Source: Nelumbo lutea
Taxonomy: Eukaryota > Streptophyta > Magnoliopsida > Proteales > Nelumbonaceae
Reading direction: 5' to 3'
Length of the DNA stretch: 64,000 nt
Assembly (NCBI GenBank): GCA_022828595.1
Contig: JAKGHH010000004.1
Span: 53,470,422-53,534,421, forward strand
Shown: piece after piece, positions 45,401 through 58,028 of the stretch
Layout of the letters: each line of letters begins with the position of its first letter
Position numbering within the stretch: the first letter of the stretch is position 1
The notes under the pieces: generated by a model
What the model was told of the DNA's origin: nothing
Database searches by the model: none
What the model saw: the letters and a program-made list of their open reading frames with translations, nothing else
Made by a program: the position numbers and the translations under genes

Positions 45401-46835
45401 TATTACATATTAATTATCTATTACTTACCAATTAGATAACATAATTGTCTATTTTTAACCCATGCAAATGTGAGAAAACAAAGAGGACTTTACTTTTTGA
45501 CATGTGGTCTGTAAGGGTTGCTCACAAACTTATGAATACTTATAGATCCACACCAATCTCTTAATGTAATAATTGCATAGAAAAAAACATTCTCAAAGGT
45601 TTTTGATTAATTTACAGGGAGTTGAATGAAATACAAAAAAGATAAATGATGCAACCATCTAAATTTAAAATTACAAATCTTAATGAAAACAATTGATACA
45701 AAATAAAAATAAGGTCTTTTGGATATGTGACAAAGTATTTTGGTCCAAAATGTATTCAATGAACATAGGGTGGAGAAAGGAACACAACGAGTACTTTTGA
45801 GCTCCAAAGATATTTGTCACATAAGACTCCTAGCTCATTCAGACTTCACTAAACAACACAACTAGTGTCATGTAGGAGAACACAGGTGGGGTCTTTGACC
45901 AATTGGTGTTCTCTAAACCACCCCTTTCTGTATTCTACGAGTTTAGATAAATGATAGATCTTCATGGGTTGGTTGAAAGGGAACCTCCCAATCCCAAATA
46001 TTTGAAGTTCTTATAAGTCACAGAGACTACAACCTGGATTTGTAGGAGCACCAAGGTCAATAACTCCTCTACAAACTGTTGGATGAGTGACAGTAGATGG
46101 ACTAGACATCCAAGTGGAAAGGGTTGAATTGGTGCTGATGTAGGTTGAAAATTCAAAAATTGAACAATCAGGGATTCTAAGAAAATTTGAAAATAGTAGA
46201 CTACTAAAAAATATGCATAGTTGCATGAGTAACAAAGCTGAAGAGGCTATGCAAAAACATATTAAAGCTATCAGGTATTATGGTACACATTTCACAATAA
46301 TGTAAATATACAAAGGAAGTCATTTTACATGAAGTGCATAATTATTTCATTTCAAGAGTCAAAATAGCCTCAACATATAAAGTTTTTTTTTTGATAAGTA
46401 GCCTCAATATATAAAGCTTAAAGCAAGACGAAATAGTCTCACTATATGTTAACAAGAAATATTCAGAAAAAGATCATTTTGTGTTTCAAGATTGGGAAGT
46501 TTGACATGGCAAGCGTGCAACTTGTGAAGGGCTCACCACTTTTGACCCCGTCTCATCTTCGCTTTAGCTAGAATTTTTTTTTGACAATAATGTAAAAAAG
46601 AATAGCTTAATTAGATAAGCTGAAATCACAATGGTGTCTTGAGTAGTAGGACTCCAACATTAAATGGAACAAAATGAAACAAGAAAAATTATATCTCAAA
46701 ATCATCCATTTATTTTAATATCAAGAGTAAGCATCTTTTAAATTGTCTTCAAAATCTTGGTGAGTCATTAGGCAAACTAAATTACTGATGTGAGCACATA
46801 CTATGAGAAATTTCATTCCATATTGTCTAAAGTAT
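45401..46835. other. Unassigned AT-rich sequence
   Basis: Possibly the body of the Helitron suggested above. Minus-strand frames at 45962-46235 overlap in two registers and match nothing known. Confidence 0.35.
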
Positions 46836-46840
46836 CTGCC
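46836..46840 (+). other. Target-site duplication (left) of the short Copia element
   Basis: CTGCC, repeated at 50774-50778. Confidence 0.85.
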
Positions 46841-47214
46841 TAATAACATAGAGGTCCATGGGTCCATGCATGTCATGCACGACCACAATAAACACTAAAG
46901 ACTCCAGGTCCATCGAGTTTCAGTAAACCGAATCCCTAAGATTTTTGTAGATAACTTACCTATCTAGATTAACTAGGATAACTCTAATCCTCTTTCAAGA
47001 TAAGAGCTATCCTAGATAACCCTTGGCTAACCCAGATAATGTCTATCACCTTGGTTCTTATCCTCTGTAAATCCCATTGTAACTCAATCACTACAGTTAT
47101 AAATAGAGTGGTATTCGGCCCTAACCACATTAGGTTAGCCGAATTATTCTTTCAATTTATTCTCTTATACTTTACAGTAATTGTTATTTTTATTCCCAAT
47201 TTATTGTTTTAACT
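46841..47214 (+). repeat. 5' LTR of the short Copia element
   Basis: Pairs with 50398-50773 over its length (for example TAACTAGGATAACTCTAATC). The promoter TATAAATAG is at 47098. Confidence 0.95.
47098..47106 (+). promoter_or_regulatory. TATA box of the short Copia LTR
   Basis: TATAAATAG; the 3' LTR has TATAAGTAG at 50657. Confidence 0.6.
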
Positions 47215-47227
47215 TGGTAACAGAGCC
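47215..47227 (+). other. Primer-binding site of the short Copia element
   Basis: TGGTAACAGAGCC directly after the LTR, one base from the common TGGTATCAGAGC tRNA-iMet form. Confidence 0.8.
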
Positions 47228-48270
47228 ATGTTGACAGAGACAGGTACTCATGGTAGCAGTCCAACAGCCTCCAACAGTAGCTCAACAACAAGCAGCTCGC
47301 TCCCTTCAATCTAGAATGTTGCCTATTACCTTCCTATCAAACTCGGAAGTGATTATTATCTGCTCTAGCATGGTCAGTTCCTTCCTATCCTATGACACCA
47401 CCATTTGTTGGATCTTGTAGAAGGGAAGAAGAAACCCCCGCCTGAAGTTATACCAAATCCAGACGGTACAAGAATGATTGTAAACCCAGAATTTGAAAAA
47501 TGAATGAACATAGATCAACTTGTGTTGAGTTGGCTGATCTCCTCTCTCACTGAAGGAGTTATGGCGCAAGTGGTAGGTCTATCGACATCATCAGAGGTAT
47601 GGACTTCCCTTGCTCACAGTTATTCCACCCACTCCCATTCTAGGGTATTGCAGTTGTGGAGACAACTACAAAATCTCAAAAAGGGATCTCTCTCTATTTT
47701 TGCATATATACAACAAGCCAAATCCATTGCTGATAGCCTCTCTACAGTGTCTGAACCAGTTATCAAATCGGAACTGGTACTTTATATTCTTTCTGGCTTA
47801 GGAAGCGAGTATGAGTTCTATGGTTACAACACTTACTAATCGACCAGACGCAATAGACCTCGGTATTGCAAACATCATGAGAGCTCTTCTGAATCATGAG
47901 AACTAGCTTGAAGATTTAGCTCTCGCCTCTGACCCTCGGAGTGCAAATCTGGTAGGCGTTCCTCCCAAGAAAGGTAATCCTTAGAAGCTCCCTCAACAAT
48001 TTTCTCCAAATTTCAATAATAATAGAAGCAAGGGGCGTAGACGTGGATCTCAACAATAAAGTCACCAGTCCTTTCAAAATCAACCTCAACAGTCTTCTGG
48101 AGGACGTGGAGGTAAAAATAATGTTACTTGCCATATCTATAATAAATTTGGACATAGTGCTCTGCAATGTCGGAAGGTGAAATATGCTTTTGGTTTTTCT
48201 TCTGATAATTCTTGCAATAAACCATCTGCTTTCCATGGAGGCGTCAATGCCCTTCAGTATTAATACGAAA
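47228..48270 (+). pseudogene. Copia Gag remnant
   Basis: Gag would form the particle shell. It starts at the ATG overlapping the PBS. The N-terminal Ser-rich part and a KLGSDYYLL-like segment are followed by a 111-codon open stretch (47504-47839) with WxxLxxxYSTHSHSRVLQLWRQLQNLKKG, the helical core of plant Copia Gag. A zinc knuckle lies at 48128-48172 (CHIYNKFGHSALQC); its second cysteine is replaced by Tyr (TGT to TAT), which should abolish zinc binding. Several stops and frameshifts are present. Confidence 0.85.
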
Positions 48271-48470
48271 ATAATTTTGATCCCAACTAGTATTTGGACT
48301 TAGGAGCTACCCATCACATGACTCCAGATCTAGAAAATCTGCAGAATTGCACTAAGTATACTGAACTGGATAAGGTGAAAGTTGACAATGGTCAAGGTTT
48401 GATTATTCACCATAGAGGGTCTTCTTCAATGATATTTAATCAACATGCTTTTTCTTTGAAATGTTGTGTT
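48271..48470 (+). pseudogene. Copia protease remnant fused to post-integrase sequence
   Basis: The catalytic region YLDLGATHHMT (about 48294-48325) shows the Copia pattern with Leu in place of Ser/Thr after the Asp. After NGQGLIIHHRG and a short stretch (FSLKC) the sequence switches at about 48464 to FDESLFP, which normally lies after the integrase core. The integrase and the rest of protease are deleted at this junction. Confidence 0.75.
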
Positions 48471-49920
48471 TGATGAGAGCTTATTTCCGAGAATTAGTGA
48501 AGTAACCCCTTGTGTCTCTCTTGATTCTTCAGGCACTTTTATCTCAGTACCAACTCCTCAGAATTCCGAATCCTCATGTTCGCCATCTTCATCACAGCAG
48601 CTTCACCCCCAACTTCTCCTGAATCTAGCTCTAGTTCAGCTACTACTTCTCCAGTTTTAGGACCTTTGGATCAGAATTCTTTTGATCGGTCACAGAGGTA
48701 CCATAGCATTCAAGATCTTTTAGATACTACAGCTCCAATCTCACAACCGTTGTGCACTCACTCCATGCGTACCTGATCTATGGATGATACCCTTCCTCGA
48801 TTTTATCATGCAACAAGGTATCCAATTCCCTTCACTCTTCTTATTCTCCCTGAAGATTAAGAACCTAAAAATTTTAATCAGGCTGCAAAATCTCCTAACT
48901 AGCAGATGGCTATGCGAAAAGAATATCAGGCCCTCATTAAAAATGACACTTGGCACTTAGTTCCATATGATAACTCCATGAACATCGTCGGAACTAAGTG
49001 GATCTATAAGATAAAGAAGAAGGCTGATGGAACCATTGACCGCTATAAAGCCTGGTTGGTTGTCCAAGGCTTTAATCAAGTCTCGGGTCTTAATTATTTT
49101 GACACTTTTAGTCTGGTTATCAAACCGGTCATCGTACGAATGACTCTCTCCATTGCCCTTGCGCACAACTGGCCTATCCATCAATTGGATATAGATAATG
49201 CGTTTCTTCATGTCATCCTTGACGAAGATATCTATGTTCATCTACCAAAAGGGTTTGTCAATCCCACATACCCAACTCATGTCTACAAATTGTAAAAGGC
49301 TCTTTGTGGCCTTAAGCAAGCACCTTAAGCCTAGTACTCGTGCTTGATCTCCGTCCTCAAACAAATGGGGTTTCATAACTCTACTGCTGATCCCTCTCTT
49401 TTTATCTTCATCTCCACAAAGTCCATACTTCTCCTACTGGTATATGTTGATGACATAATTTTAACTGAGAATTCTGCTACTACCATTGTTGGTTTTCTTA
49501 AATCACTCTCTTCGGTATTTCAACTGAAGGATTTAGGCTCCCTTCATTATTTTTTGTGTGTCAAAGTTAGCCACACCTCTGGTAGTTTGTACCTCTCACA
49601 GTAGTGCTACATTCTAGATCTGTTACATTGGACAAATCTAGAAGGTGCCAAACTTGCAAGCTCGCCCATGGCTACATCTAGTCACCTCTCCAAGGATTCT
49701 GGTAATCTCTTGCCTAATCCCATGGAATATCGCAACATTGTTAGAGCTCTGCATAGTATGTCACCATCACTCGCCTGGATATATCATTTCTAGTTAATAA
49801 AGTGTGGCAGTTTCTCCACTCTCCCATTGATGAGCATTGGACAATAGTAAAGTGAATCCTTCGCTATCTCAAGGGTACTATCTCTCATAGTCTCCACTTT
49901 CGGGGTTCCTCATCTTGTCA
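48471..49920 (+). pseudogene. Copia reverse transcriptase remnant
   Basis: The Ser/Pro-rich linker is followed by RT. Visible blocks are EYQALIKNDTWHLV, GTKWIYKIKKKADGT, HQLDIDNAFLH, ALCGLKQAP and the catalytic LLVYVDDIILT (YVDD at 49443-49454). The DVKNAFLHG-type block reads DIDNAFLHV. Stops at 49294 (TAA), within 'QAP.A.Y' (TAA, TAG) and after LSQ (TAG) break it. The catalytic residues are kept, but the protein cannot be made whole. Confidence 0.9.
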
Positions 49921-50386
49921 ATTGGTTGCTTATAGTGATGCTGACTAGGCTAGTTGTTTGGATGACCGGCACTCCACCAGAGGTTATGCAATTTATCTTG
50001 GTTCCAATCTCATTTCTTGGAGCTCCAAAAAGTAGCAAACCATAGCTTGGTCCAGCATTGAATCTGAGTTTAGATCCCTCACCAACACTGTGACAGAGCT
50101 ACTATGGACTCAATCTCTTCTCAAAGACATTGGTTTTCTGGCTTCTCCACCCATGCTTTGGTGCGACAATATGGGCGCTACCCACTTGGCAGCCAGCCCT
50201 ATTTTTCATGCTCAGACCAGGCATGTAGAGGTGGACTTTCTTTTTCTTCGAGATCTTGTCACTCAGAGGAAGCTTCAGATCCGGTATATTCCCATAGCAG
50301 ATCAGATAGCGGATGTTTTCACCAAACCACTCTCCACATCAAGATTTACTTATCTTCGGGCCAAGCTTCATGTCACCCCGTTTAGC
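49921..50386 (+). pseudogene. Copia RNase H remnant
   Basis: DDRHSTRG-like and SWSSKKQQT-like blocks (frameshifted) are followed by a 100-codon open stretch (50090-50392) with LWCDNMGATHLAASP, RHVEVDFLFLRD and IADVFTKPL, the standard Copia C-terminus. TAG stops sit in 'DAD.A' and 'KK.QT', positions usually Trp/Gln. Confidence 0.85.
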
Positions 50387-50397
50387 TTGTAGGGGGA
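50387..50397 (+). other. Polypurine tract of the short Copia element
   Basis: TTGTAGGGGGA immediately before the 3' LTR. Confidence 0.7.
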
Positions 50398-50773
50398 TAA
50401 TAACGTAGAGGTCCATGGGCCCATGCATGGCCCATGCATGACCACAATAAACACTAAAGACTCTAGGGCCATCAAGTTTTAGTAAACCGAATCCCTGGGA
50501 TTCTTGTAGATTACTTACCTATCTAGATTAACTAGGATAACTCTAATCCTCTTTCAAGATAAGAGCTATCCTAGATAACCCTCACCAAACCCAGATAATG
50601 TCTACCACCTTGGTTCTTATCCTCTGTAAATCCCATTGTAACTCAATCACTATAGTTATAAGTAGAGTGGTATTCGGCCCTAACCATATTAGGTTAGCCG
50701 AATTATTCTTTTAGTTTATTCTCTTCTACTTTATAGTAATTGTTATTTTTATTCTCAATTTATTGTTTTAACT
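50398..50773 (+). repeat. 3' LTR of the short Copia element
   Basis: 376 bp. It differs from the 5' LTR by scattered substitutions and a small insertion (GGCCCATGCATG repeat), so the insertion is not recent. Confidence 0.95.
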
Positions 50774-50778
50774 CTGCC

Positions 50779-53700
50779 AAACTGCCACTGATGCCAATAT
50801 TTGAGATAAATAAGACTTGATATACTTGGTTTGGTGCTTTTTTTTTTTTTTACCAAGGTAAGCTATCCATCTAATTTTCAGAGAAACACTTTCCTCCAGA
50901 TGATTGACTACTTCCAAGATTGGCTTTATGGCAGGCTCCTAAGTTTCCTTAGCTTCATGGTTTATGCCAAGGTAAAGCCCCAAAAATTTTGAAGGGAACT
51001 ACACTTGCAGCCTAAAATTGCTGCTTGATGAGCATTCTTAATTACCTCCTCACCTGCTAGGATCAATTTATTTTTGATTAAAGTTATCATATATTCCTAT
51101 ATAGCCTAAAATACAGGCTAAAAGTTATCATATATCAGTCAATTTATTAGCAGCTAGCCTAGCACATCAGGGTCAATTTATTAGCAGCTAGCCTAGAATT
51201 GTTGCTTTTCATTTTCCTTGTTTAGACCAAAAGAAGCATCTTTTCGTTGTGATTTTTTTATGTGATGAGTTTCCTTTGATTGTCTTGCTACATTTTGAAG
51301 AGGTGGTAAATTTAATGATTGTCATTAATTCCAATGCTTACTTAATGGGTAGAAACATGGTGGAAATTGGTTAGTCTTCTACTCGAAATTTATGGTTAAG
51401 TTGATGCCATTTTAATTGAAGAAATGATTGCCATTTTGCATTGGTAGTAAATATTCTGCTCCAAGGTGGTTGATTAACCTTCTTTGTTAAGTTTAGTTCT
51501 ATAGGATGATAGAGAATAATTTCTCATTTATAGCATTGAACCACTATCATTCCCGTTCATGTGCATATCATTCATTTTAGTTAGTTTAAGTTAATTTCTC
51601 TATATTTTGATTTTGAATAATTCTCTTTTGTGATATAGTAATTTTCTCTCATCTTTTCTTATTCCTTAGGTTTTCTAGATGTCTTGCCACCCATGGTCTT
51701 CTTGCTTCCCCTTGTCTGTTAGTGCTTTTTTCTATTCAAATTGATGCATGTTGGGAGCCCTCTAACGAAGCATGAGGGTTATAAATTAGTCCCCTAGAGA
51801 CACCTACGAGTAGGAAATTTAGAAGGGAACAAAAAAGGATTGAGAAGGAATTTCCTAATTTCTTTGCTTCCCTCTAGGAATTTCAAAAGAGGTGTTACTA
51901 GTAGGAGGCTCACTTGGATAAAAAAGAGAGGAAGGGGAGATCCCTATCACACTTTGCTCCAAGTGAGAATTCTGAAAGGACTAGAAGGGTTAATTTTCAA
52001 TGGATTGCCACTTATAATGAGAAAGTTCCCAAATGCATTTGCTGAACTTGTTGGGATAAATTTGATCTCTTGATCTATTATTGAGGAGCTTGGTATCACA
52101 CATGAATCAAAGGAGAGGGGTGCCTCATACCTTCCCTCTCCCTCTCATTTTATACCTAGAAATGTCTTTTGGGTATATAAGTCTTTGTTTCTTAGTATTT
52201 TTAAGCATGGAAGGCTCATACTCCTATGCCTTTCAAGTAGATGGGTGGCAGCTCCATTAGAATTCAGCCATGGAGCAAACCGCAAACCAATTGGGATGTT
52301 CATAATGATCTACCATCGACGACTTCATTTTGTAGGCTAAACTTCAATCAAGTTCTAGTTCCACTACAAACCTAACTTGTCCATCTGGCACTAGTAAGTG
52401 ATAGCCTTACGAGTTAACTTTTTACCCCTTTTTCTTCTTTAGTTATTTTGTTCTTACCTTATTCCTTGTATTATGTCTTAGCCACCTGTATCTTTGGTGT
52501 TTGATTCTTTGGGCATCCTTAGTTGTAGCAGTAAGCTAGCAAGTAGCAAGCAAGCAAGCTTCGACTGAGCTCCATTGCTCAGTGGACCTAAATTGTCTGG
52601 TACCGGCAAGTTTACAACTCAGGGTATAGGTAATTTTTTCTTTTTTTTCTTTTCCCCCTTTTATTCTTTGTTTCTTCCTTGTGTTTTTTTAGCCACTGGA
52701 TTTAGAATATAGATATTTGTATTTGGACCCTTGTCAAGCTGAGTCTTAACTCTTTGATGCATTGCTTAAACTTTTGGTCCAAATAACTAGTTAGTAGTTA
52801 TTTTTAGGTCAGTTTGAATTTGGTGGTAAATAGTAAACTATTTGACTACTTTTTAACTATCTTCAAGTTTCTTTGTTTTTTGTTGACCTTTTACATGTGT
52901 GTGAATAGAGATAATAATTTATTTTATACTTCCTTCTCTTTAGGATAGAATATTTTTTTCCCATTTCGCATAGAATCATTTTAATGTGTAAGATACTAGT
53001 TATTAAATCCACATCGAACTCTTTAAAGGAAAATGCTAAAACAATAAAACTCCCTATTCTTTTGGGTTGTAAATTGAGGGATGTTTGTTTTTTCCATTTG
53101 AAATCTTCCTAAGCTTTAGTCTTTAGGTTCTTGCCATTTGATTTTAAGGGATCTTAGATCCTTAGATTGTTTTTTTTTTTCAAGTTTTAGCTTATAATAA
53201 ATAGCTTAATGTTTTTGCTTGTTATTTTCATATACTCAAAGGATTTCCCCACTACCCAAATTTCAGGCATTGAACCTCCCATTCCAAATTTATCAGCATT
53301 TCTGGTTTATTTTTTGTAATTTTTGGTCAATATATCTCTATTTTTTATTGACTTCTCCTACATGTATGAATAAAAATTTTAATTTTCTCATTTACTTATC
53401 TTTAAGATATAATATTTTTGCTATTTCCTATGGAATTATTTTAATGTATTAAAGACTAGCATGAAATTACTTTAGTTTCGACTTCATTTTTCCCTAAGCT
53501 TCATATAATGTTATGTTCCTTCTAAAGTTTGATCAATCTCAAACTCAATTTGATTTTTCTTATTATGCTGAATTAAAGTATCAATTATATGCAATGTTTA
53601 CTATTTTCTATTTTGCTTGATTGCTAAAGTATCATATAGGATTTTCTTATCATTCTAATAACACTATGTTTCTTATACATTATTATTTTTATTTTGATAA

Positions 53701-53875
53701 GAGGTTTGGACTTAGTTTACTTGGTCTTGGTATGCTATTTACTTTTAACCATAACTTCAAGAGTTATATCCTACAATGTAAGCTAACTCATTATCTTTTG
53801 ACTTTTACGTGTGATATTATGTGATTAGTTTCATTTTTTTTTTAGTTTTAACATATATTTTCTTTATTTGTAGAT
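50779..53875. other. AT-rich spacer, no gene
   Basis: A small 34-bp-period duplication of GTCAATTTATTAGCAGCTAG lies at 51138 and 51172. A 77-codon frame at 51840-52073 (plus) lacks known domains. The last part (about 53300-53875) probably belongs to the hAT element, as its leader or an intron ending TTTGTAG. Confidence 0.5.
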
Positions 53876-54469
53876 GTCACACCAAACATGAGAAGTGAAA
53901 CAGGTTTGACAAGCATAAGTACAACCACTAAAGGAAAGAGAAAAGCCATACAACCAAGGTCAGAAGTATGTGAAAACTTTACGAAGTTTGTTTTAGATAA
54001 TGGAGAGGTGAAGGCTGTGTAACTACTATGATAGGGAATTTTGTTGTGACCCTAAAAAATGGGACATCCTCACTTTAAAATCACATGAATATAGGTAAGA
54101 ACCCTTATAACTTAGACACAAAATAGGCAGAATTGAATTTTCACCCAAGCTCAAAGGAGGGAGATGGTGAGAATATGAATTCATTTTGCCTTAGTTGTTG
54201 GAAGTTTGACAAGGGGCTGTTAGGAAAGGGCTAATTCATATGATCATTAATGATTAACTCCCATTCAAGTTTGTGGATGGTAAGGGCTTTAAGAAATTTA
54301 TGACACTTTTTTGTCCAAAGTATAGTATTCTATGTAGATGGACTGTAGCTTGGGATTGCTATCAATTTTACTTGGATGAAAAGTTGAAGTTGAAGATTTT
54401 CATTAAAAATTCATGTTGAAGGGTTTGTCTTACAATTGACACATAGTCTTCCTTGCGAAGGATTAAACA
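53876..54469 (+). pseudogene. Second hAT transposase pseudogene, cut by a Copia insertion
   Basis: The N-terminal exon of a hAT transposase. A basic KGKRKAIQPRSEV segment leads to a BED zinc finger (ENFTKF, then a CNYC-like pair and a decayed histidine/cysteine pair, 53945-54085). The LPFKFVDGKGFKKFM and RWTVAWDCYQFYLDEK blocks follow (54250-54390), then RVCLTIDT and the residues for 'SLQRIN' (to 54469). The last codons stop exactly at the LTR of the next element. It corresponds to 6943-7400 of the first hAT relic, with a better preserved zinc-finger start. Frameshifts and stops (TAG for the usual Trp codon after DT) inactivate it. Confidence 0.8.
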
Positions 54470-54857
54470 TGTGTTTAACAACCCACTTTATTTATATTAT
54501 CGTAGATCCCACCTACAATAATATAAAATAAAGAAAAGAAAAAAAAAACAAAAGAGAAAAAGATTGAAGAAGATGAGTGAGAGAGAGAAGTAAAGGAGGA
54601 AGAAGATGGAAGAAAGGGAAGGAAGAAAGAGAGAGTTCAAACCTCTCTTTAGCCCCCAATGATTTCTCTTATTCTTTTATTGCAAAAATAAAGACAATTA
54701 CATGAGTGTCCTTAGTAGGGCATCCATCACTAAAGACAACAATAAAAAACAATAAAAAATAAAAAACAAGTCCATAACTAAGGCCCACTACCTACTAACA
54801 CAAGTCGTAAATATAACTTGAAGAAAAACAAAGAAACTAAGGCCCACTCTCAGCACA
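54470..54857 (-). repeat. 3' LTR of the minus-strand Copia
   Basis: 388 bp, TGTGCTGAG...TTAAACACA on the minus strand. The left edge coincides with the end of hAT coding sequence. It contains an AATAAAA signal (54675-54681, minus) and purine-rich GAGA runs. The partner LTR is outside the window. Confidence 0.7.
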
Positions 54858-54879
54858 TTATCTCTATGTTCCCAGCTTG

Positions 54880-56335
54880 CTTACACAATACTATAACTTT
54901 TTCTTGGGACACCCTTGGTTAGAACATTTGCTAACTATTTCTTTGAGGTGATAAAGGAAGGCATATTTCTCTAGAATCTTCCTTTTCTCTTATAAAATGC
55001 TAGTCAACTTCAATATGTTTTGTCCTATCATGCTGAACTGGGTTGTGAGATATGTTGATCACAACCTGATTATCGCAAAAAAAAAACATTAAAGGGCTTA
55101 TCATGTGCAATACTCATCTCCTCTAAAAGTGACATAATCCATAACAACTCTTAAACTTCATGTGCCATTTCCTTGCACTTTGCCTCAACCAAAGACCTGG
55201 CTACTACTAATTATTTCTTACTCCTCTAGGAGACAATCTTCCCTGCAACCAAGGCATAGTAACCCAATGCAGATTTCCTATCATCAATACGACCAATCCA
55301 ATTGGCATTATGTGTTCATGCCTAGAGAAGAGGATACCATTTCTCGGAGTTCCCTTCAAGTAACACAAAACTTGTTCTACAACAACCATATGTATGTCGC
55401 TAGGGGAATCCATAAACTGACGGATCACACTAACAACATATGAGATATTTGGTTGTATCATGCAAAGGTATAACAACTTCTCCAAAAGTTTGTGGAACAC
55501 TCCCTTGTTTTCCAAAAGCTCACCATAATTAGTTGAGATATTATCGTTTACATTAGTAGGTGTAGAAGCAAGTTTGACACCAAGTTTCCTAGTTTTAGTG
55601 AGAAGATCTAAGACATACTTCCATTGGGAGATGAGAATGTCATCTTTTGATCTGGCAACTTCAATTCTCAGGAAATATCTCAATTCCCCAAAATCCTTAA
55701 TTTCAGTCTTATAGTTAAGGAAGGTCTTCAATGACTAACCTTCCTCTGTACCACTCCCTATAACTACAATATCATCTACATAAACAATAAGGAAGGTAAC
55801 CTGAGCAACTCTCCTCTCTACAAACAAGGTATGGTCAGATTGTATCTATGTATAGCCAAACTCAACAAGTGGAACTCTAAATCTATCAAAACAAGATTGT
55901 GGGGATTGCTTGAAGCCATAAATAGATTTCTTCAAGTTGCATACTTTTCCCTGCATTTCCTTACCATACATACCTAGGGGAAGTGACATATAAACATCTT
56001 TATTTAAGTCTCCATTTAAGAATTCATTCTTAACATCAAATTGATGTAGCGACCAGTCATAACTCACTACCAAGGACAATAAAATTCTTATTGAGGCCAT
56101 TTTTGTAATTGGTGAGAAAGTCTCCATATAGTCAACTCTATATACCTAAGTATACCCTTGGCTAGATGAGCCTTATACTTCTCAATGGTGCCATCATGGT
56201 ACTTGATAGTGAACACCCATTTACATCCCACTAGTTCCTTTCCATGAGTTAAATCCATAATATCCCAACTATTATTTTTGTGAAGTGCTTCTATTTCAGT
56301 TCTCATAGGCTAACTCCATTTTGGCTTATACAAGG
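54880..56335 (-). pseudogene. Copia RT-RNase H remnant
   Basis: Reads on the minus strand. MRTEIEALHKNNSWDIMDL, VGCKWVFTIKYHDGTIEKYK (56160-56300), then SPITKMASIRILLSL, HQFDVKNEFLNGDL and KSIYGFKQSP (55870-56120) are RT blocks. YVDD is at 55771-55782. A 174-codon open stretch (55207-55731) covers the RT end and connection (DFGELRYFLRIEV, GVFHKLLEKLLYL, VVEQVLCYLKG). RNase H is frameshifted, with FCDNQVVINIS and RTKHIEVD near 54990-55080. FNP/FSP and other Copia signatures identify the family. Stops and shifts prevent expression. Confidence 0.88.
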
Positions 56336-57188
56336 TCTTTGTAACTGACTTAGGCATAGGTTGAGAAGAATGAAGGCTAAGAAAGAATAGTAAGATGGGG
56401 ATATTGGAAATACAATGCACTATACATTTTCTCTTATCTTTTTCTCACAACAATAGGTAGACCAAGTTTGGGAAGGGAGGTTCTGGAGTAGGTGATAAGG
56501 GACTTATCCTCTCTTCAGGTGTTGAAAGTATTTGAGGCTCAACTATAGATGGGGGAACAACTTGTTTATGCCATAGTCTTTGTCTTTGGTACTAGACTGT
56601 TAGACAATGTATGCCCTTAGCTCTAATTAGATTGATGTACAGATACATATATTATAAATGAATAAAAGTACATAATTGTTTCATGTTATAATTGGTATAT
56701 TTCTATGTAATTACCCCTTAAACTGGACACTTATGGGATTCGTGTTAGTTCATAATATTTTCATTTATTGGATAGACTTGGGGAGTTTATCCTACCAAGG
56801 CTGACATTAATGGGCTACCAAAGAAGTTGGGGCAGCTTGTCTCAGCTGCTAGGGTTGGACCCAAAGCACATGTAGTGTGCGTTTGTTCGAATCATTGAAC
56901 CCGGACCAAGTTCTAGTTATGCCTTGGACCTTGGAGAATGACGGGAAAATTTGGAAAGTTACACATAACCTCTAGACTTGATTATGGTACTACACTGAGT
57001 GTTGGATTGGCCCTAGGGGTCAAAACCTAGGTATGTTGGGATAGTCTGAGAATCCATTCGAGTGGGTGATCATAGTGACAGGATCAACCCCTTTGTCAGA
57101 CAAAATGAATGATCGAGACTACACTCTCTCTGATGGAAACCAAAACTACCGGCAGTCGATTTCAATCATGTTTGAGATTTGTTTTGCA

Positions 57189-57219
<31 letters not shown>

Positions 57220-57255
57220 TTATATATATATAATATATATATATAGATATATATA
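57189..57255 (+). repeat. (AT)n microsatellite
   Basis: Mostly AT dinucleotides at the point where LTR copies stop aligning. Confidence 0.85.
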
Positions 57256-58028
57256 ACTTAGAATTGTTCTATTGTGATTTCTTTGGTTCTTGGACTGTTT
57301 GTGTGATGGAGATTGAGTTCTTTATTGGTGCCAAGATCTGTGCACCAGGGAAATTTATTATTTGATTATTAGTCTTTAATAATTTTTCTCTTTTTTAGAA
57401 AAAAGAAAGATTTTGCAGACCTGCTGGAGCGCGTGGAAGACTTTCTGGAGTGTGCGGAGAAAAAGAAGAAAGATTTTGCAAAAAAACTACAATCTACGAT
57501 TAATAGTTTTTTGCAGGTTTGTAGTTTGTCCGGATCAAATTCGGACCATCACACTTGTAGCTCTAGTTTATTTGTTTTCTACTGTGATTGATTGTCAATT
57601 TTTGGATGCTAAAATTTCAGATCTTATTCTTGTGAATTGTTGCATGTTTTGGACACCAAACCCTGGGCCGATTTGACCTAGTTTGGTCTAAACTAGTTGG
57701 GTTGAATCAATGGTTCGATGAGGTCTGATCACAACCCCATGGGTCACGTTTTTGGTGGCTCAAAATCGGATTTGGGCCAAGGGTTTGATGGCCCATCACG
57801 TGGACCAATTCGGCCATCTCTTGAAAATCCTATTTATGTTAGGTTAAAGCAACATTAGCCCATTTCAGGTTAATTGCTATATGGGCCGAACTGCTATTTG
57901 CAGTTTAGCCCATATACCAAGATGAAATTATTGGATGATTTTGGGCCTTTAATGGGCTGATTGTGTGTTAACCTAAATTAATTAGGGTTTTAATTGATTG
58001 GATCAATATATGTTTTTGTGCTTGTGAT

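Larger units (their letters stand above)
46841..50773 (+). mobile_element. Ty1/Copia element lacking integrase
   Basis: 3933 bp, LTRs of 374 and 376 bp, 5-bp duplication CTGCC, tRNA-Met-type PBS, gag, protease, then RT and RNase H. The integrase core is missing, which explains the short length. The LTR edges read TA...CT rather than TG...CA. The gag type resembles small-LTR plant Copia (Ale/Retrofit-like); this lineage call is tentative. Confidence 0.9.
54470..56597 (-). mobile_element. Ty1/Copia element on the minus strand, cut by another Copia
   Basis: A 3' LTR (54470-54857), RNase H and RT are present on the minus strand. The element is interrupted at 56597 in the integrase-RT linker by the plus-strand Copia, so its remaining half would lie beyond the window. 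AAACA (54465-54469) is the candidate target duplication; the other copy is not visible. Confidence 0.8.

Noticed and set aside
45962..46235. Overlapping minus-strand frames with a possible secreted-protein look
   Set aside because: Two registers are open at once, no family match and no splice context; left unannotated.
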